The notes: generated from the letters alone by a model not told the origin. 60,000 nucleotides of DNA from Liolophura sinensis (GCF_032854445.1 NC_088295.1:2546501-2606500); one strand, 5' to 3'. Positions 21,981-36,104 are shown, numbered from the stretch's first letter. Made by a program: numbers and translations.

Positions 21981-24900
21981 CCATGCCCATGCCCACTTAG
22001 GTTAGTAAATGTCAACCTGAACGTAACACTTCGGGGTTTCCCTTCACAGAGACACCTGTTGAAATGAACGGTAACCAACACTGCCTATTACGGGTTCCAT
22101 TTTATCGAACGCTGCTTATAGCTTACAGTTATGAACAAATGTTGCGTAAAGACATCTTAAGGTATAGGAGCCACGCATCCAGATGAGCGATATTCAACAC
22201 TGATGTTTTATCCTGTTGATTTTTTCCACGTCCCGCCCCACTTAGCCTATCCGGCCGTCCTGGGATAATTTATCTGGCACGCAACCAAACCTCTTGTCAT
22301 TACCCTTGAGAGCTCCCCAGGTGTTAATCGAAGTTATGTGTTTGCTGTCCACTAGAAACAAGAAACTTTCACAAAGCTTTACTGCCTGCTTTAATTAGTC
22401 ATGTCTGATAAACGTCATTCATTTCGATGGCTGATGGAATCATCAAACACCATTGACCTCAGCTACAAACACTCAGACTGCACACTTGGGGAACAAAACA
22501 TGTATAAGGTTTGTGGTGCTCCCTTGGTATGTACACAAACAATTATATAACTATAGCCATAACTAATCGAATGGCAGATTATCGGCACAATTGCGGCTGC
22601 GCGGGGGAAGTAACTCGCCGTGCAGCCAGAACAGATGATCTTTGACTTATTGGCGTACGACTGGTACAGACAAAGATGAAAGGCTTCGCCGCTCTAATCC
22701 TCCTGTAAGTCTCACATATAACTCTAGTAAATTTTCTGATCCCTTCCATGTTTACGATTAGTATGGCGTCTGCTAAAGAAGTATCCGCAAACGAGCAGCG
22801 TGATCTACCTAGACGTCTACTAAATTAGCCCTGCTGTAAACGGCCAAGGTGATGAATTGAAACCAAAGAGTAAAATACTCAATATCAATTGTTATTTCAC
22901 AGTATTTAATATCACAGTTGGCAATGCCCATGGTAAGAGAGATGATCAGCCATTAAATCCGCACCTACGCAAGGTAGTCAGTATGCCCGCCAGAGTGACA
23001 CACGTTCGGGTATCCAAACGAACGCAGTCTGTTGGGATGGGGCTGGCCCTCACTCACTTACGCACTCACCGTGCCAATAGCGGGGAATAACTAAAACTAA
23101 GTTACACCTACATCTGCAGCATAGACTCTAATATGGATACAGTGTTCACACATAAACCATAAATCTGAGGCATCATATACTTTTTAAGTCTAAAGCTTTA
23201 TATGCAGTGGTTGTAGCCATACATGAATCTCAAGCGATACTGTAGCAAGTTTCAGGGATACTGTTACACGTTTAAGGGATACTGTAACAAGTTTAAGGTA
23301 TATTAAATTCCTTGGTTGTGGGTACAGAGCTCGTACCTATAGCATTAGTATCAGGGTCTATACGACCTAGTATATATAACACAAACGTACGGCGCATTTT
23401 CATTGCTGAGAGGATTGATTCTGTAGGTGTATTATCTTGTTTTCAGGTCACATCACTGATTGTTCGTCTATACACCCGAAAGCTATAAGTCGATGTTAAT
23501 CAGTTTCCACACGTATGTGGGACAAGGTCAGACAGCTCAGTCATAACACTAAAACATTAGTCTGAACTTCCCACTGTACATCACAATAAGACACTTATTA
23601 TTCAGGTTTACAAGAAATATAGCTCTTCACATGTTAATATTCTCTATAGACGAGAACAGATCCTTCTATGTCGACTTGGGTTCGTCGCCAAATATCTAGA
23701 TGTATTGCTTTTGCTGACCTTTAATGCGGTCCTATTTAGTGTTAGCGGGAACCAGGCTATTCCCGTGGTCGGAATTACCTCACAGAGTTAACGATAAGAG
23801 TTTATGCCACTGTCGGAGTGACAAGCTCAGCGAGAGTGGATGAATTGGAAACCTGTACGAGCCCAGCCCCTAATCGACAGGCGGGCCGACTTTATTTGAT
23901 GAGCCAATGTGATACAACGTGGTCGACGGGAAACATCGCCGTTACTGTCAAATATGAAAATGGATGGAGTCTAAGATGCAGTTCCGTTGACAGACGTAGC
24001 CTGCGAGTTTGACTGGTTCTTGCAAGGCCTGCGGTTGTAGGTCTTAGCCTCGGAACTGCCAAGCCAACGCGCGAACTATCCTACGGCCAGGGCGTCATTG
24101 TACACCGAACATAAAATTGCAATTCTCTGACGGAGGCAACAGCACGTTTTCAAGAATAGCGTAATTGACTCTATCACTTTTTATAAGATCCTATTTAAAT
24201 AATGTCTTGCAAGAAGTGATAAATCCAAGTTGAAATTACCGGCCCATATTCATTTGACAAGCCGAATATTCGCTGAACTCGCAGCTAGGCCGCTTTCCAT
24301 AATGACGTAGAAAAACTCAGCATTTGGACAACACAGTCATTGCGAATTAAGAAGTGAAAGGTTTTGTGGAGCAAACGGGGAAGCAGAGAGTTTCGCGAAA
24401 TATAAACGATACGCATCGATATCAAACATGAAATTATATCAATATTTTCACTGGTAATTGCACTTGCATCATGATTCAAGTGCAAATCGTTTTAGATGGA
24501 AAGAAAATCTGCAAACTGTAATGACAGAGTGCACTACCATAAGCTCACTAGCTGTAATCAGAAGCAATTTTATCCACGTTACGTAGCGGCTAGGAGTGCG
24601 ATGTCTTCCCACAATTGCAAACCCAATGATATTTAAGCTGTAGGGGGTTAAATATTCTGTCCAGCCTAGAATAGCATAATCTTTCCATTCAATTCCACTG
24701 TCACTGATTAACGCTGGCTGTTAATGCGTGAGAGTCTTGATGAAAAAATGATAACCCGCCGTGCAGTCGTATTGCTATGACAAACAAGACAGCCAGCGTG
24801 GGGAAATGAGTATCTGTATGTTGAGTAGACATTGTGCTGTGCAGGCTGAGACCTCAGATAACTCTCCTACATCTAGTTTACGGCCCCACAAATAGGATGA

Positions 24901-26025
24901 CCCTTGTAGTGAGACAGGGTCACTCATTCCTTTCACTGTGGTCAGCTAGGTAAAATCTGCGTCCATCAGGCCATGATATCTATAGCACTAGTATTTTTGT
25001 GTGAATGCACATGATAAAGAGATGAAATTAACTTTGGATTTTGGAACTCTCCTATCCGGGGAACAGCTCAAGAATTACGAAATAGAAACAGAGTGGTTCA
25101 CCAGCGGATGTGATGGATCACGTGAACACAGGCCGTGGTGTTGAGGATGAAACAGCGAAGGAGCCGGGTAATTAGGCGAGTCGAAGAGAACATCAGGGAT
25201 TATTTTCACAAGGACGTTCGCAGAAGCGTGGAGTCTGATTGAAGGTGTCACCAGGGCCTAATAAATAGCCGTTCTGCAGTTCCGTGTTATATGCTCCGCT
25301 GTCAGCACACTGTCAGGAGATGTCCGTGCATACTAGAGTACCGCCAGGACAATACCTTCGCTTTAACGACAGCCCAAGAAGCTAAGTCAATGGTCCTTCT
25401 ATAGTGGTCTCTCGAGGCCTGAATAATGTGGTCAGTGCCCTCCCATTGACAATTAAAGGCCAAACCGTGCTTCTGTGGTTTACACTGAGCGATACGTTTG
25501 AATCGGACTAAAAATAAAACACAAGACCTTAGGTTACGCAACAATATTCGGCAATATAACAGTATCCTATTAGTCGTAAACAGGCAACTTAATTATATAC
25601 ACAGTTCATTCTTGTGCACACCCATTTTCTGCTGGCCTACAATAGCTAGGTCTGTAATGCACCATCATGTACTCTACACGAAAAAATATCACAATATAAG
25701 TATGACATCGTGAACCTGAATACTTTAATCGTTGGATGTCGTAATAGGACGGCATGATGTGCTCTCCATAAGTGTTCGTAAGTAATCTATCCCCTAGAGA
25801 TTACATCACTTTCTGTGTGCCTAAGTACTGCTAGATATTACAATAGTGCGACATCTTGGATCCGTTACTATTCTCCTTAGTGTGCCTATGGACTTTATCC
25901 GCCAAATATTACAACACTACGCTATCATGTACGCCATATAACTCTCCATTAGTGTACAGACGTATTTTATCAGCTAGACATCACGATGAACAGATATACT
26001 CTCCACATTGGCACTTTAAAATATT
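21981..26025. other. Unrecognised, mostly non-repetitive sequence
   Basis: 4 kb without a recognisable gene. Frames of 60-80 codons at 22857-23090, 23818-24012, 24285-24485, 25302-25544 and 25498-25713 have no known motif. The only internal repeat noted is the short one at 23220-23302. Confidence 0.45.
23220..23302. repeat. Three degenerate 22-25-bp units
   Basis: The units share GGATACTGTAACAAGTTTAA. This is probably a local slippage event. Confidence 0.65.
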
Positions 26026-26056
26026 TATTTATTTATTCATTCATTCATTCATTCAT

Positions 26057-26139
<83 letters not shown>

Positions 26140-26148
26140 TTTGTTTAT
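26026..26148. repeat. (ATTT)n microsatellite at a SINE tail
   Basis: About 30 tetranucleotide copies with ATTC variants at the left. The tract abuts the tail end of the SINE at 26149, so it is an expanded A-rich tail seen on the opposite strand. Confidence 0.95.
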
Positions 26149-26335
26149 TTGAGTGGTGTTTTACGCCGTACTCAAGCATGTTTCACTTAAGAGACGGCTT
26201 CATGGTGAAAGAAAAAGGGACAGGGGCCTGGAAGAAGCTCACGACCATCCGGAGGTTACTGGAAGACCTTCTCACGTGCGACCTGAGAGGAAGCCAGCAT
26301 GAGGTCTATTTTAACTCACAGCGACCACACAGGTG
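26149..26335 (-). mobile_element. tRNA-derived SINE, head truncated
   Basis: After the (ATTT)n tract comes GAGTGGTGTTTTACGCCGTA, then the core with a diverged middle (CACGACCATCCGGAGGTTAC) and GAGGAAGCCAGCATGAG. The sequence then breaks off after the B-box region, before the A box. The 46-bp array begins about ten bases beyond the break. Confidence 0.85.
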
Positions 26336-26344
26336 AGAAATTCC

Positions 26345-28062
26345 CCCACTCTAAAATACTTTATCAGGGTTATGATATTACGTATAGTACATGTACTCTC
26401 CCAAATACTTTATCAGGGCTATGATATTGCAGTACTTGACTCTTACCAAATACTTTATCAGGGCAATGATATTACAGTACTTGTACTCTTACCAAATACT
26501 TCATTAGGGCTGCAGTATTTTAAAATACTTGTACTCTTACCAAATACTTTTTCGGGGCTATGATATTAAAGTACTTGTACTCTTACCAATACTTTATCAG
26601 GGCTATAATATTACAGTACTTGTACTCTTACCAAATACTTTATCATGGCTACGATATCAAAGTTCTTGTACTCTTACCAAATACTTTATCATGGCTATGA
26701 TATTACAGTACTTGAACTCTTACCAAATACTTTATCATGGCTATGATATTACAGTACTTGTAGTCTTACCAAATTATTTATCAGGGCTATAATATTAAAG
26801 TACTTGTACTCTTACCAAATACTTTATCATGGCTATGACAGTACTTGTACTCTTACCAAATACTTTATCATGGCTACGATATCAAAGTTCTTGTACTCTT
26901 ACCAAATACTTTATCATGGCTATGATATTACAGTACTTGTACTCTTACCAAATACTTTATCATGGCTATGATATTACAGTACTTGTACTCTTACCAAATA
27001 TTTATCAGGGCTATAATATTAAAGTACTTGTACTCTTACCAAATACTTTATCATGGCTATGATATTACAGTACTTGTACTCTTACCAAATACTTTATCAG
27101 GGCTATACTATTAAAGTACTTGCACTCTTACCAAATACTTCATTAGGGCTACAATATTACAGTACTTGTGCTCTTACCAAATACTTTACCATGGCTATGA
27201 TGTTACAGTACTTGTACTCTTACCAAATACTTTATCAGGACTATGATATTACAGTACTTGTACTCTTACCAAATACTTTATCATGGCTATGATATTACAG
27301 TACTTGTACTCTTACCAAATACTTTTTCATGGCTATGATATTACAGTACTTGTACTCTTACCAAATACTTTATCAGGGCTATAATATTATAATATTTGTA
27401 CTCTCACCAAATACTTTACCAGGTCTATGATATTACAGTACTTGTACTCTTACCAAATACTTTATCATGGCTATGATATTACAGTACTTGTACTCTTACC
27501 AAATACTTTATCATGGCTATGATATTACAGTACTTGTACTCTTACCAAATACTTTATCATGGCTATGATATTACAGTACTTGTACTCTTACCAAATACTT
27601 TATCAGGGCTATAATATTACAGTACTTGTACTCTTACCAAATACTTTATCATGGCTATGATATTACAGTACTTGTACTCTTACCAAATACTTTACCAGGA
27701 CTATGATATTACAGTACTTGTACTCTTACCAAATACTTTTTCAGGGCTACGATGTTAAAGTTCTTGTGCTCTTACCAAATACTTTATCATGGCTATGATA
27801 TTAAAGGTCTTGTACTCTTACCAAATACTTTGTCAGGGCTATGATATTACAGTACTTGTACTCTTTCCAAATACTTTATCATGGCTATGATATTACAGTA
27901 CTTGTACTCTTACCAAATACTTTATCATGGCTATGACATTACAGTACTTGTACTCTTACCAAATACTTTATCAGGGCTACGATGTTAAAGTTCTTGTACT
28001 CTTACCAAATACTTTATCAGGGCTATGATATTAAAGTACTTGTACTCTTACCAAATACACAA
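26345..28062. repeat. 46-bp minisatellite, about 37 copies, AT-rich
   Basis: The seed is CTTACCAAATACTTTATCAT followed by GGCTATGATATTACAGTACT. The unit is 46 bp, the same length as the array at 16.9-19.6 kb but of unrelated sequence. Unit variants (CATGGC or CAGGGC, TACAG or TAAAG) recur in groups. Open frames inside it follow from the sequence and are not genes. Confidence 0.94.
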
Positions 28063-29582
28063 TCGCACATTCTATCTTGTACATGTAGAGGGTATATTCA
28101 CTAATCGCAATGAAATGGAACTGACCCTGCTTAACAACTCATTTGTCAGTGTCAGAAGTCTCTCCGACATCCGCCAGCGAAGACATCGAGTATTATTTCC
28201 TCATGATGTTTTGCTTTCTCCACTTTGTAGGCGTCTTCGCCGGTTCCATGCCGTCACCATTGTTTGCTACACGCCATATTTAGAGTATGTATATGTTTAT
28301 CTACTCTGGATAGGCACCGCACTCCCGCTCTCAGGGTGAGTCGCAGGCAGATGACCAAGAGTAAGTCTTCACCTTCGGACAGGGATAAGACGTAAAAACT
28401 TTCAGTTTAAAAACGGCTCTCTTCGTAGTCAAAAAGTGTCAAACACAATATACGTAATAAAAAATAAGAGAGGAAAAACAAGAAAACCCCAAAGATTAGC
28501 TATTTGAAAAAGAACAGGACTTAATGCATACTCTAAATAAGCAGAGGTAATCTAGCTAGCTTAAATATGGTTGAATAAAAGCTTAAAAATAGCACTGTCA
28601 CTAGGCAATGCGTCGACCTGACACTGTCATTTCGCCGGAAATGATTCTGTTTTAGGCTGCACGTGGAGAATAGATAGACTTATTTTAATTTTAATGGTCA
28701 GCTCTGAACCCAACTGACGAACATCGTTTTTCTCCATGCCTCTGTATTTCGCCCCTCCCTAACACGGATTACCCAGCACGCGTTGACCGTGAATAGTTTT
28801 GCTGAAAAAAGAGAGGTAAACGACATCTTGTAAATGGTAAGCTGATTGAATGCACACCGTCAAAGTATAGCTCAGGGGACTTTTTGCCCACTCATAACCA
28901 TCCTGTGTATTCCTGGAAATCTCTCCGTTCAGACAGCTTCTATAAGCACCTATTTTGGTGTTTCTAGAAAAGCCACGGTAGTTTATTCCAAACCCGCACA
29001 GGACTTCGAACCAGCGAATGGAATATTTGCTCTGGAACTATTTAGTTACATGGTCAGAGGAAATGGTCGACAGGATAAATATATAATGTCAAGTCTGCTT
29101 TGAGTCTGCCTGTAACTCGTAACAATAAACACTGAGTTTTAACGATTAGTTACCGTATTAATTTATGATCGTTACAACAGCAATCGATCGTTATCAAATT
29201 CAGAGTGCAATATAGGTGAGTCGCCAGAGGGAAGCTTGTTCCTTACAAAACAAGAGGTCAGCAGACGAAGAGGAGGTGGCCATAAATCCCAGTGCCGTCA
29301 GATACAAATGCTTTACAGCATGGTTTATGATCCACAGTGGACTCGAGCAGAAAAGGTTGGAAATATAGGAGATGGTTATATGGCTTTGTGGTAAGGCCCT
29401 ACCGATGACGACTTCCCGGGGACTTCCAGCTGACCGGTTAGGCAAAGAGTTCTGAGGTAAACTACCCAGCTCTGTACGCATCAACTAACATTATTCATCG
29501 TTCTGCCGATTTCCCCCTTCCCTGTGATCAGTCGTTCATGAACAAGTGTATTGTGTTCTGAGGCGACCTGTGCCATGGAAAG
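28063..29582. other. Unrecognised intergenic sequence
   Basis: Single-copy-looking, moderately AT-rich. Frames at 28846-29103 plus and 29200-29484 minus show no known domain. Confidence 0.45.
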
Positions 29583-31205
29583 GCTTCTCCACTGACCACT
29601 GGCTACAAGAAATACTAAATTAACATACAGCAGATGAGGGGACAGTTTCTTCTCCACTGACCACTGGCTACAAGAAATACTAAATTAAAATACAGCAGAT
29701 GAGGGGACAGTTTCTTCTCCACTGACCACTGGATACAAGAAATACTAAATTAACATACAGCAGATGAGGGGACAGTTTCTTCTCCACTGACCACTGGATA
29801 CAAGAAATACTAAATTAACATACAGCAGATGAGGGGACAGTTTCTTCTCCACTGACCGCTGGCTACAAGAAATACTAAATTAACATACAGCAGATGAGGG
29901 AACAGTTTCTTCTCCACTGACCACTGGCTACAAGAAATACTAAATTAACATACAGCAGATGAGGGGACAGTTTCTTCTCCACTGACCACTGGCTACAAGA
30001 AATACTAAATTAAAATACAGCAGATGAGGGGACAGTTTCTTCTCTACTGACCACTGGCTACAAGAAATACTAAATTAACATACAGCAGATGAGGGGACAG
30101 TTTCTTCTCCACTGAACACTGGCTACAAGAAATACTAAATTAACATACAGCAGACGAGGGAACAGTTTCTTCTCCACTGACCACTGGCTACAAAAAATAC
30201 TAAATTAACATACAGCAGATGAGGGGACAGTTTCTTCTCCACTGACCACTGGCTACAAGAAATACTAAATTAAAATACAGCAGATGAGGGGACAGTTTCT
30301 TCTCTACTGACCACTGGCTACAAGAAATACTAAATTAACATACAGCAGATGAGGGGACAGTTTCTTCTCCACTGAACACTGGCTACAAGAAATACTAAAT
30401 TAACATACAGCAGACGAGGGAACAGTTTCTTCTCCACTGACCACTGGCTACAAAAAATACTAAATTAACATACAGCAGATGAGGGGACAGTTTCTTCTCC
30501 ACTGACCACTGGCTACAAGAAATACTAAATTAACATACAGCAGATGAGGGAACAGTTTCTTCTCCACTGACCACTGGCTACAAGAAATACTAAATTAACA
30601 TACAGCAGATGAGGGGACAGTTTCTTCTCCACTGACCACTGGCTACAAGAAATACTAAATTAACATACAGCAGATGAGGGAACAGTTTCTTCTCCACTGA
30701 CCACTGGCTACAAGAAATACTAAATTAACATACAGCAGATGAGGGAACAGTTTCTTCTCCACTGACCACTGGCTACAAGAAATACTAAATTAACATACAG
30801 TAGATGAGGGAACAGTTTCTTCTCCACTGACCACTGGCTACAAGAAATACTAAATTAACATACAGCAGATGAGGGGACAGTTTCTTCTCCACTGACCACT
30901 GGCTACAAGAAATACTAAATTAACATACAGCAGACGAGGGAACAGTTTCTTCTCCACTGACCACTGGCTACAAGAAATATTAAATTAACACACAGCAGAC
31001 GAGGGGACAGTTTCTTCTCCACTGACCACTGGCTACAAGAAATACTAAATTAACATACAGCAGATGAGGGAACAGTTTCTTCTCCACTGACCACGGGCTA
31101 CAAGAAATATTAAATTAACATACAGCAGATGAGGGAACAGTTTCTTCTCCACTGACCACTGGATACAAGAAATACTAAATTAACATACAGCAGGTGAGGA
31201 GGGGG
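29583..31205. repeat. 65-bp minisatellite, about 25 highly similar copies
   Basis: The seed is CTTCTCCACTGACCACTGGC, then TACAAGAAATACTAAATTAA. Units differ at only a few positions. A four-unit block marked by TCTCTACTGA at 30041 recurs at 30301, exactly 260 bp later and with the same variants. The array ends in a run of G. Confidence 0.96.
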
Positions 31206-33688
31206 GGGGGCAGTTTCATCTAACTACTACTTTACAGTCCCTATTTTTCCAGAATATCCACTGACTACAACAAATACTATATTTACGAACCACAAATCTG
31301 TAACCTCTTTATAAAACCACTATTTAACAGAAACCATTAGTTTCGATGTTTGTGAACGCCTGACAAATGCGTTCTCAGTACAGCTGATTATGGGTAGAAG
31401 TGTAGACATCATGCTCAGGTTTGCGCTGGCCAATGTCTGTACAACAGTAAATATGTCTTTACAATTATATACACTGATACCTTGTAATTTAACAACGAAT
31501 ACAACAAAAGCTGTATATTTCTATTTACGGCAGAACATTGTAATCTGCTCTAACATCCTAATTGGGATGGTTTCTGTACGCCATACGATTTATCTAAAGC
31601 TATTTTCTATGCTAACAGATGGGATCTTTTTGCGATGTTCTGACGAGAGAAAAAGCCGGCAGTCTCGCGGGAGATAACGTGACCAGAGTTGCGATGAGGA
31701 CAAAACGAATGAAGGTAATGTAGCGTGGTTGTTGGGTGAGATAAGAAAGGGAGGCAGATAATGAGCACTCAAAGGCCGAATGTATTACTGACTTCGTGAA
31801 GAGTGGAGATTGTGGCATCTTTATGCTTCAAACCCTGCAGGTTTACAGTTGGAGAGCAAAACAAGAGACCATCATCGCCATTATAGTCCTCACAATGTCC
31901 TTCACATTGGCAGAAAAACGTTTCCTGCCTGAAGATGATATAGCTTCAGCGTGAATTCCAGGCGGTATAACATTCTGGTGTTAGACGTCAAACAGCCTGG
32001 CAAGTACGAAATATGGTAAAAGACGTCTACATTCACGCATCCACGCATCTCTGTGATATGACCGGCTGTTGTTCAGAATTCTGCGTGTACATTAGCCATT
32101 GATACAGAAGGTAGTGCAACACATGTGCTAAGTGATCATCAGTGACATGGCGTTGAAGAAGAGAACCCTTCAGATAGCCCATGACAGATCGAACCATGAT
32201 GAGATGCATGAACAAACAAGTCAGAGGCCAGCTGGCGTGTAACGCCGAGGTTACCACCACAGATATGCACATATCTGACCAACGGGAATGTAGGAATCTG
32301 TTCCGTGGAATTCAATTTTGACGTTACCCGCTTGTAATCCATTTCCATATTTAATCTATCTAATAAAAGATGCCCAAAAAATCATCGAGATCGCTATTTC
32401 ATCCAGCTGAACGTTTTATTAGCGAAGCTGTAGTCCACGTGTACGATATAGTGGATGATGGATGAATTAGTGTAAAGTTCGGAGGTCAGCGGCCACGGTA
32501 TACACCCACTATTGAAGTCCTGAGTTCGGAAAAGTCGGGCATATATTAAAGTGTCTTGGGGTTTGTTTGAAATATAAGATGGTGATCTTCCCGGGAAGAT
32601 GTAAGTTTAAGTGTCAAAAGTAACATGACATTTTTACATTTGCCTCCAAAATGCTTCTTGATTAAATTTAGATCATTTACCGAAATAAGAATTTTTCCTA
32701 TTGCATCGGTATCAGCATAAAGGTTAAAACTGTTATACGTTCTCAAGACGTAGGAAGCGATTTCAATCCATTCGAACAAAATGTTTCATAACAAATAGAT
32801 AGATAGACGAGCATAGCGGAATATGGCTGGAAGTAACCAGTGTGGTCGGCTGTTTTGTGGTACACGCGGAAATAATACAAATAATAGCACTTTTTAAATC
32901 AAGATTGATCGAATTAGAGACGTTCCAGGAAACCTGTTGCTATATTTAACTGCCTGTTCCGTTAGATTCTGTTAACACCGACTGCGGGATAAGACGACAA
33001 AGACAAACGCACATTCGTTGAGTTGTTACAGTTCGGAATGAGGCCTTAGGGATAGAGATTTGAACATATTACAGTAAGGACATGTGAACCAGGCGTTTCT
33101 ACACGTGTTATTATGTCCGACCCCTCGTTAAGCTCAGCGTCTAACCTGGCGATAGTTTATCACATTTAATTAGCAGACTCATCACACGTTTCTATATTAT
33201 ATTTGACGTCTGTCAGCGACATTCCCGGGGGTGCCTCAAATATGGGTAGAACAACATTAATAATCATTAGCCAAAGGTAGCGCGGGTTATTGAACAAACT
33301 GTGAAGCGCTGATACGGGCTTACACGATAACACGGGTAAAACGTCTCCAGTGAAGGAGCGATGGGCAATTTGTTTTCATATCTGAATGTTTTATGAAACC
33401 TTATTAGGTGAGTGTAATAAATCAGTGCATGGAACGCAGTTACAAAAGCTTGTTTCGATTTGATACCATGCATGCAAGGGTAAAATTGCTTTTCAGGAAA
33501 AAGCTTTTAGCTTCGTTCTTAAATTAAAAAAAAGCAGTCTCGGGTTTCATTAATCTGGAATAATATTTTACGTTTATCAGTTGTGTGAGTACATGATCAG
33601 TGTCGCGTTTCTCGACCTGAACCGAGCCTGCTAACCTGTAAACAGAGCCGATGCCATTGAGGTCTTCCCAGCACTGGCGTCCCACCTA
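31206..33688. other. Unrecognised intergenic sequence
   Basis: No repeat family or exon recognised. A 95-codon frame at 31390-31677 has no known motif. Confidence 0.45.
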
Positions 33689-33879
33689 CACGTTGCACCC
33701 ACCCTATTATTGTCCCTAATATAACTTACAACATGTTAAATCTACTCTGTTATTGTCCCTAGTCATTACTGGGAGGTCAACGGAAAAAAGAACTACAAAA
33801 TTTCCCAGTAAAGACGTGTTAACTTGCCATACAGTTACTGCAATATCAGTTTCGTGACACAATACCCAGTTATGCTCAT
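33689..33879 (+). repeat. 191-bp direct duplicate, copy 1
   Basis: Identical by eye over 191 bases to 36830-37020. Its left part consists of two units of the 43-bp repeat family and its right part is the unique flank of that array. Sequence on either side differs from that around copy 2. Confidence 0.92.
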
Positions 33880-35478
33880 ACCGTCTCCAAACCCAACATC
33901 GTCTTGCATTACCCTGTCAAGCTAAAATGATTCGCTCCATTTATTCGGTTTGATTCATTCGAATCTTCCCAGATTTGTTAAATATAACTTAACAAAGTAA
34001 ATGAACTGAAGATTACCTTTTAATTGCAAGCGTTGTCATGATTCATTAAGCATACTTTTGATATCTCTGTGCTAAACGATTGCACTGAACAAAAACAAAC
34101 AGCCGAGCTTTACTGAACTCAACGTTTCACATAGCAGTGCCTAATTGGTACAAACAGTCTGTGCTGAAAATAGCAGATAGCACCGGCTGTTATTCTTCGA
34201 TGGACCTGATAAAAAGTCGCGAACATTCAGCACTGGACTGCGAAGAAAATATTTAAGACTGGCCTACAGATATTTCATCTCAGTGCTCAATTTAATGACG
34301 TGTAATTATGTAAATACGATGGTCAATTTTACTCTTAGTGTCAAAGCTATCAAACTTTAACGAATAGACCTTGATCATGTGACTGTCGTCAAATCGTTAC
34401 ATGTGATGAGCGAGTATTGTGTGGAGTGGTTCCGATGAAGCGAAGAACGTGGAAGATCCATTTCAGTGACGATAAATGATTGTTTGATTGATCGATTGTT
34501 CGTATCTTCATACGATCTCAAACCTTAACGCCGATTTCAATTCGGGTGAAAACACGCCGAGAGAGCGATATGGTCAGGGACCACCATCATCTAACCCAGA
34601 CTGATTTCCCATAGGGCTGCGTTTACTGTTGTTACCTACGCAGTCGAAGGTTGCCCCGAATTTCTCTCTCCTCCATGATAATCACTTTCACTACGCTCTA
34701 TCGCCGGAACTGATCGTCAAATCGTCAATACTGGGACTTAATTCGGATCTGCCGGGGTAATGAATTCCAGTTATTGTTCCATCACTTGCTGCGATGATCA
34801 CCCATTATCTCTCCGATATTGATTACACAAGCGCCCAGCTATCGGGGCTGCTAATAGCGCTCAGCCCTCCACCATACACACCAGCTAGATCCTTCACTAA
34901 AAAAAACAGCCTGAAATAATGGATGAGGCTCAAAGCTGAGTTAAGTCATCGATCAGTCGAAAATGAAATGCTGACGCCGTAAATCCGTTAACACCTGAAT
35001 ACAGGTTACGCGGTACAGGATTTTAACCAATCAACATGATTACTTCTGACAGCTGCGATACTTCTTGTGACAAGTCTAGTATGTGGAAAGAAGACTGACT
35101 AATAACTAGAAGACATAAAGAAGTTAACTGCTATGTATTGGCTTACATGGAGCTTGCTGGGCGCTGTGGTATTCGATCTAAAGAAGCCTGGGTTGAAAAA
35201 TCCTGTAACTATAGAGATAATTATCTGTCGGTTTAGTTTAGTTGTATGCACGTTGATAAGATAGCAATAACGCCAAAGCAAATGACTGATTTCTTCCTAA
35301 AGAAAATCCTAGATAAAACGGATTGACCACACTTAACATGCGCTGTGATCGTGAGTTTTTATGGCCCATTTCCTGTAATTTTACCTCAGACGTTCTTGGT
35401 TTTCCAGATGGGGGTACACATGTAATGTGTTACAGTTGCCGCCTGAGGTTGAAGTGTTCAAGCTTTTCGCACCCCTCC
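33880..35478. other. Unrecognised sequence, partly GC-balanced
   Basis: No gene recognised. The stretch 34440-34920 is less AT-rich than its surroundings and has no repeats (see the findings). Confidence 0.4.
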
Positions 35479-35580
35479 CCGCTCACGCTGCCCGCGGGGC
35501 CTCCCACCTCGCCCCGCTCACGATGCCCGTGTGGCCTCGCACCCCTTCCCACTCACGCTGCCCGTGGGGTCTGGTTGACA
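35479..35580. repeat. GC-rich tandem repeat, about 3 units of about 36 bp
   Basis: Units share CTCACGCTGCCCGYGGGG and C-rich linkers. Its GC content contrasts sharply with the neighbouring AT-rich array. Confidence 0.8.
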
Positions 35581-35619
35581 ATGAGCGGGCGACGAAACTC
35601 GTGTGGCGATTTAACAGCT

Positions 35620-36010
35620 TGTTACATCCACCCTGTTATTGTTCCTATAGTAAATGTAACCGTTACAGCTTGTTATATCCACTCTGTTATTGTTCCTATA
35701 GTAAATGTAGCTGTTACGGCTTGTTACATCCACTCTGTTATTGTTCCTATAGTAAATGTAGCTGTTACAGTGGTATTACATCCACTCTGTTATTGTTCCT
35801 ATAGTAAATGTAGCTGCTACGGCTTGTTACATCCACTCTGTTATTGTTCCTATAGTAAATGTAACTGTTACAGCTTGTTACATTCACTCTGTCAGTGTTC
35901 CCATAGTAAATGTAACTGCTACAGCTTTTACATCCATTCTGTTACTGTTCCCATAGTAATTGTAACTGCTACAGCTTGTTACAGCCACTCTGTTATTGTT
36001 CGTATAGTAA
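35620..36010. repeat. 51-bp minisatellite, about 8 copies
   Basis: The seed is TACATCCACTCTGTTATTGT then TCCTATAGTAAATGTAACTG. The period of 51 leaves a 17-residue periodic plus-strand frame open (part of 35323-36090). One unit is shifted by small indels. No protein is claimed. Confidence 0.92.
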
Positions 36011-36104
36011 ATGTAACTGTTGCTGCTTCATCCACCGTATTTTTCCACATGTATCTTACAGCCTGCTGCATTTACTCTGTTGTTTTCTAAAAAAAATGCT
36101 ATAG

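Noticed and set aside
35323-36090. 255-codon plus-strand frame with a 17-residue repeat
   Set aside because: It is the 51-bp minisatellite read in frame. Composition and indels follow the DNA repeat, not a protein family.
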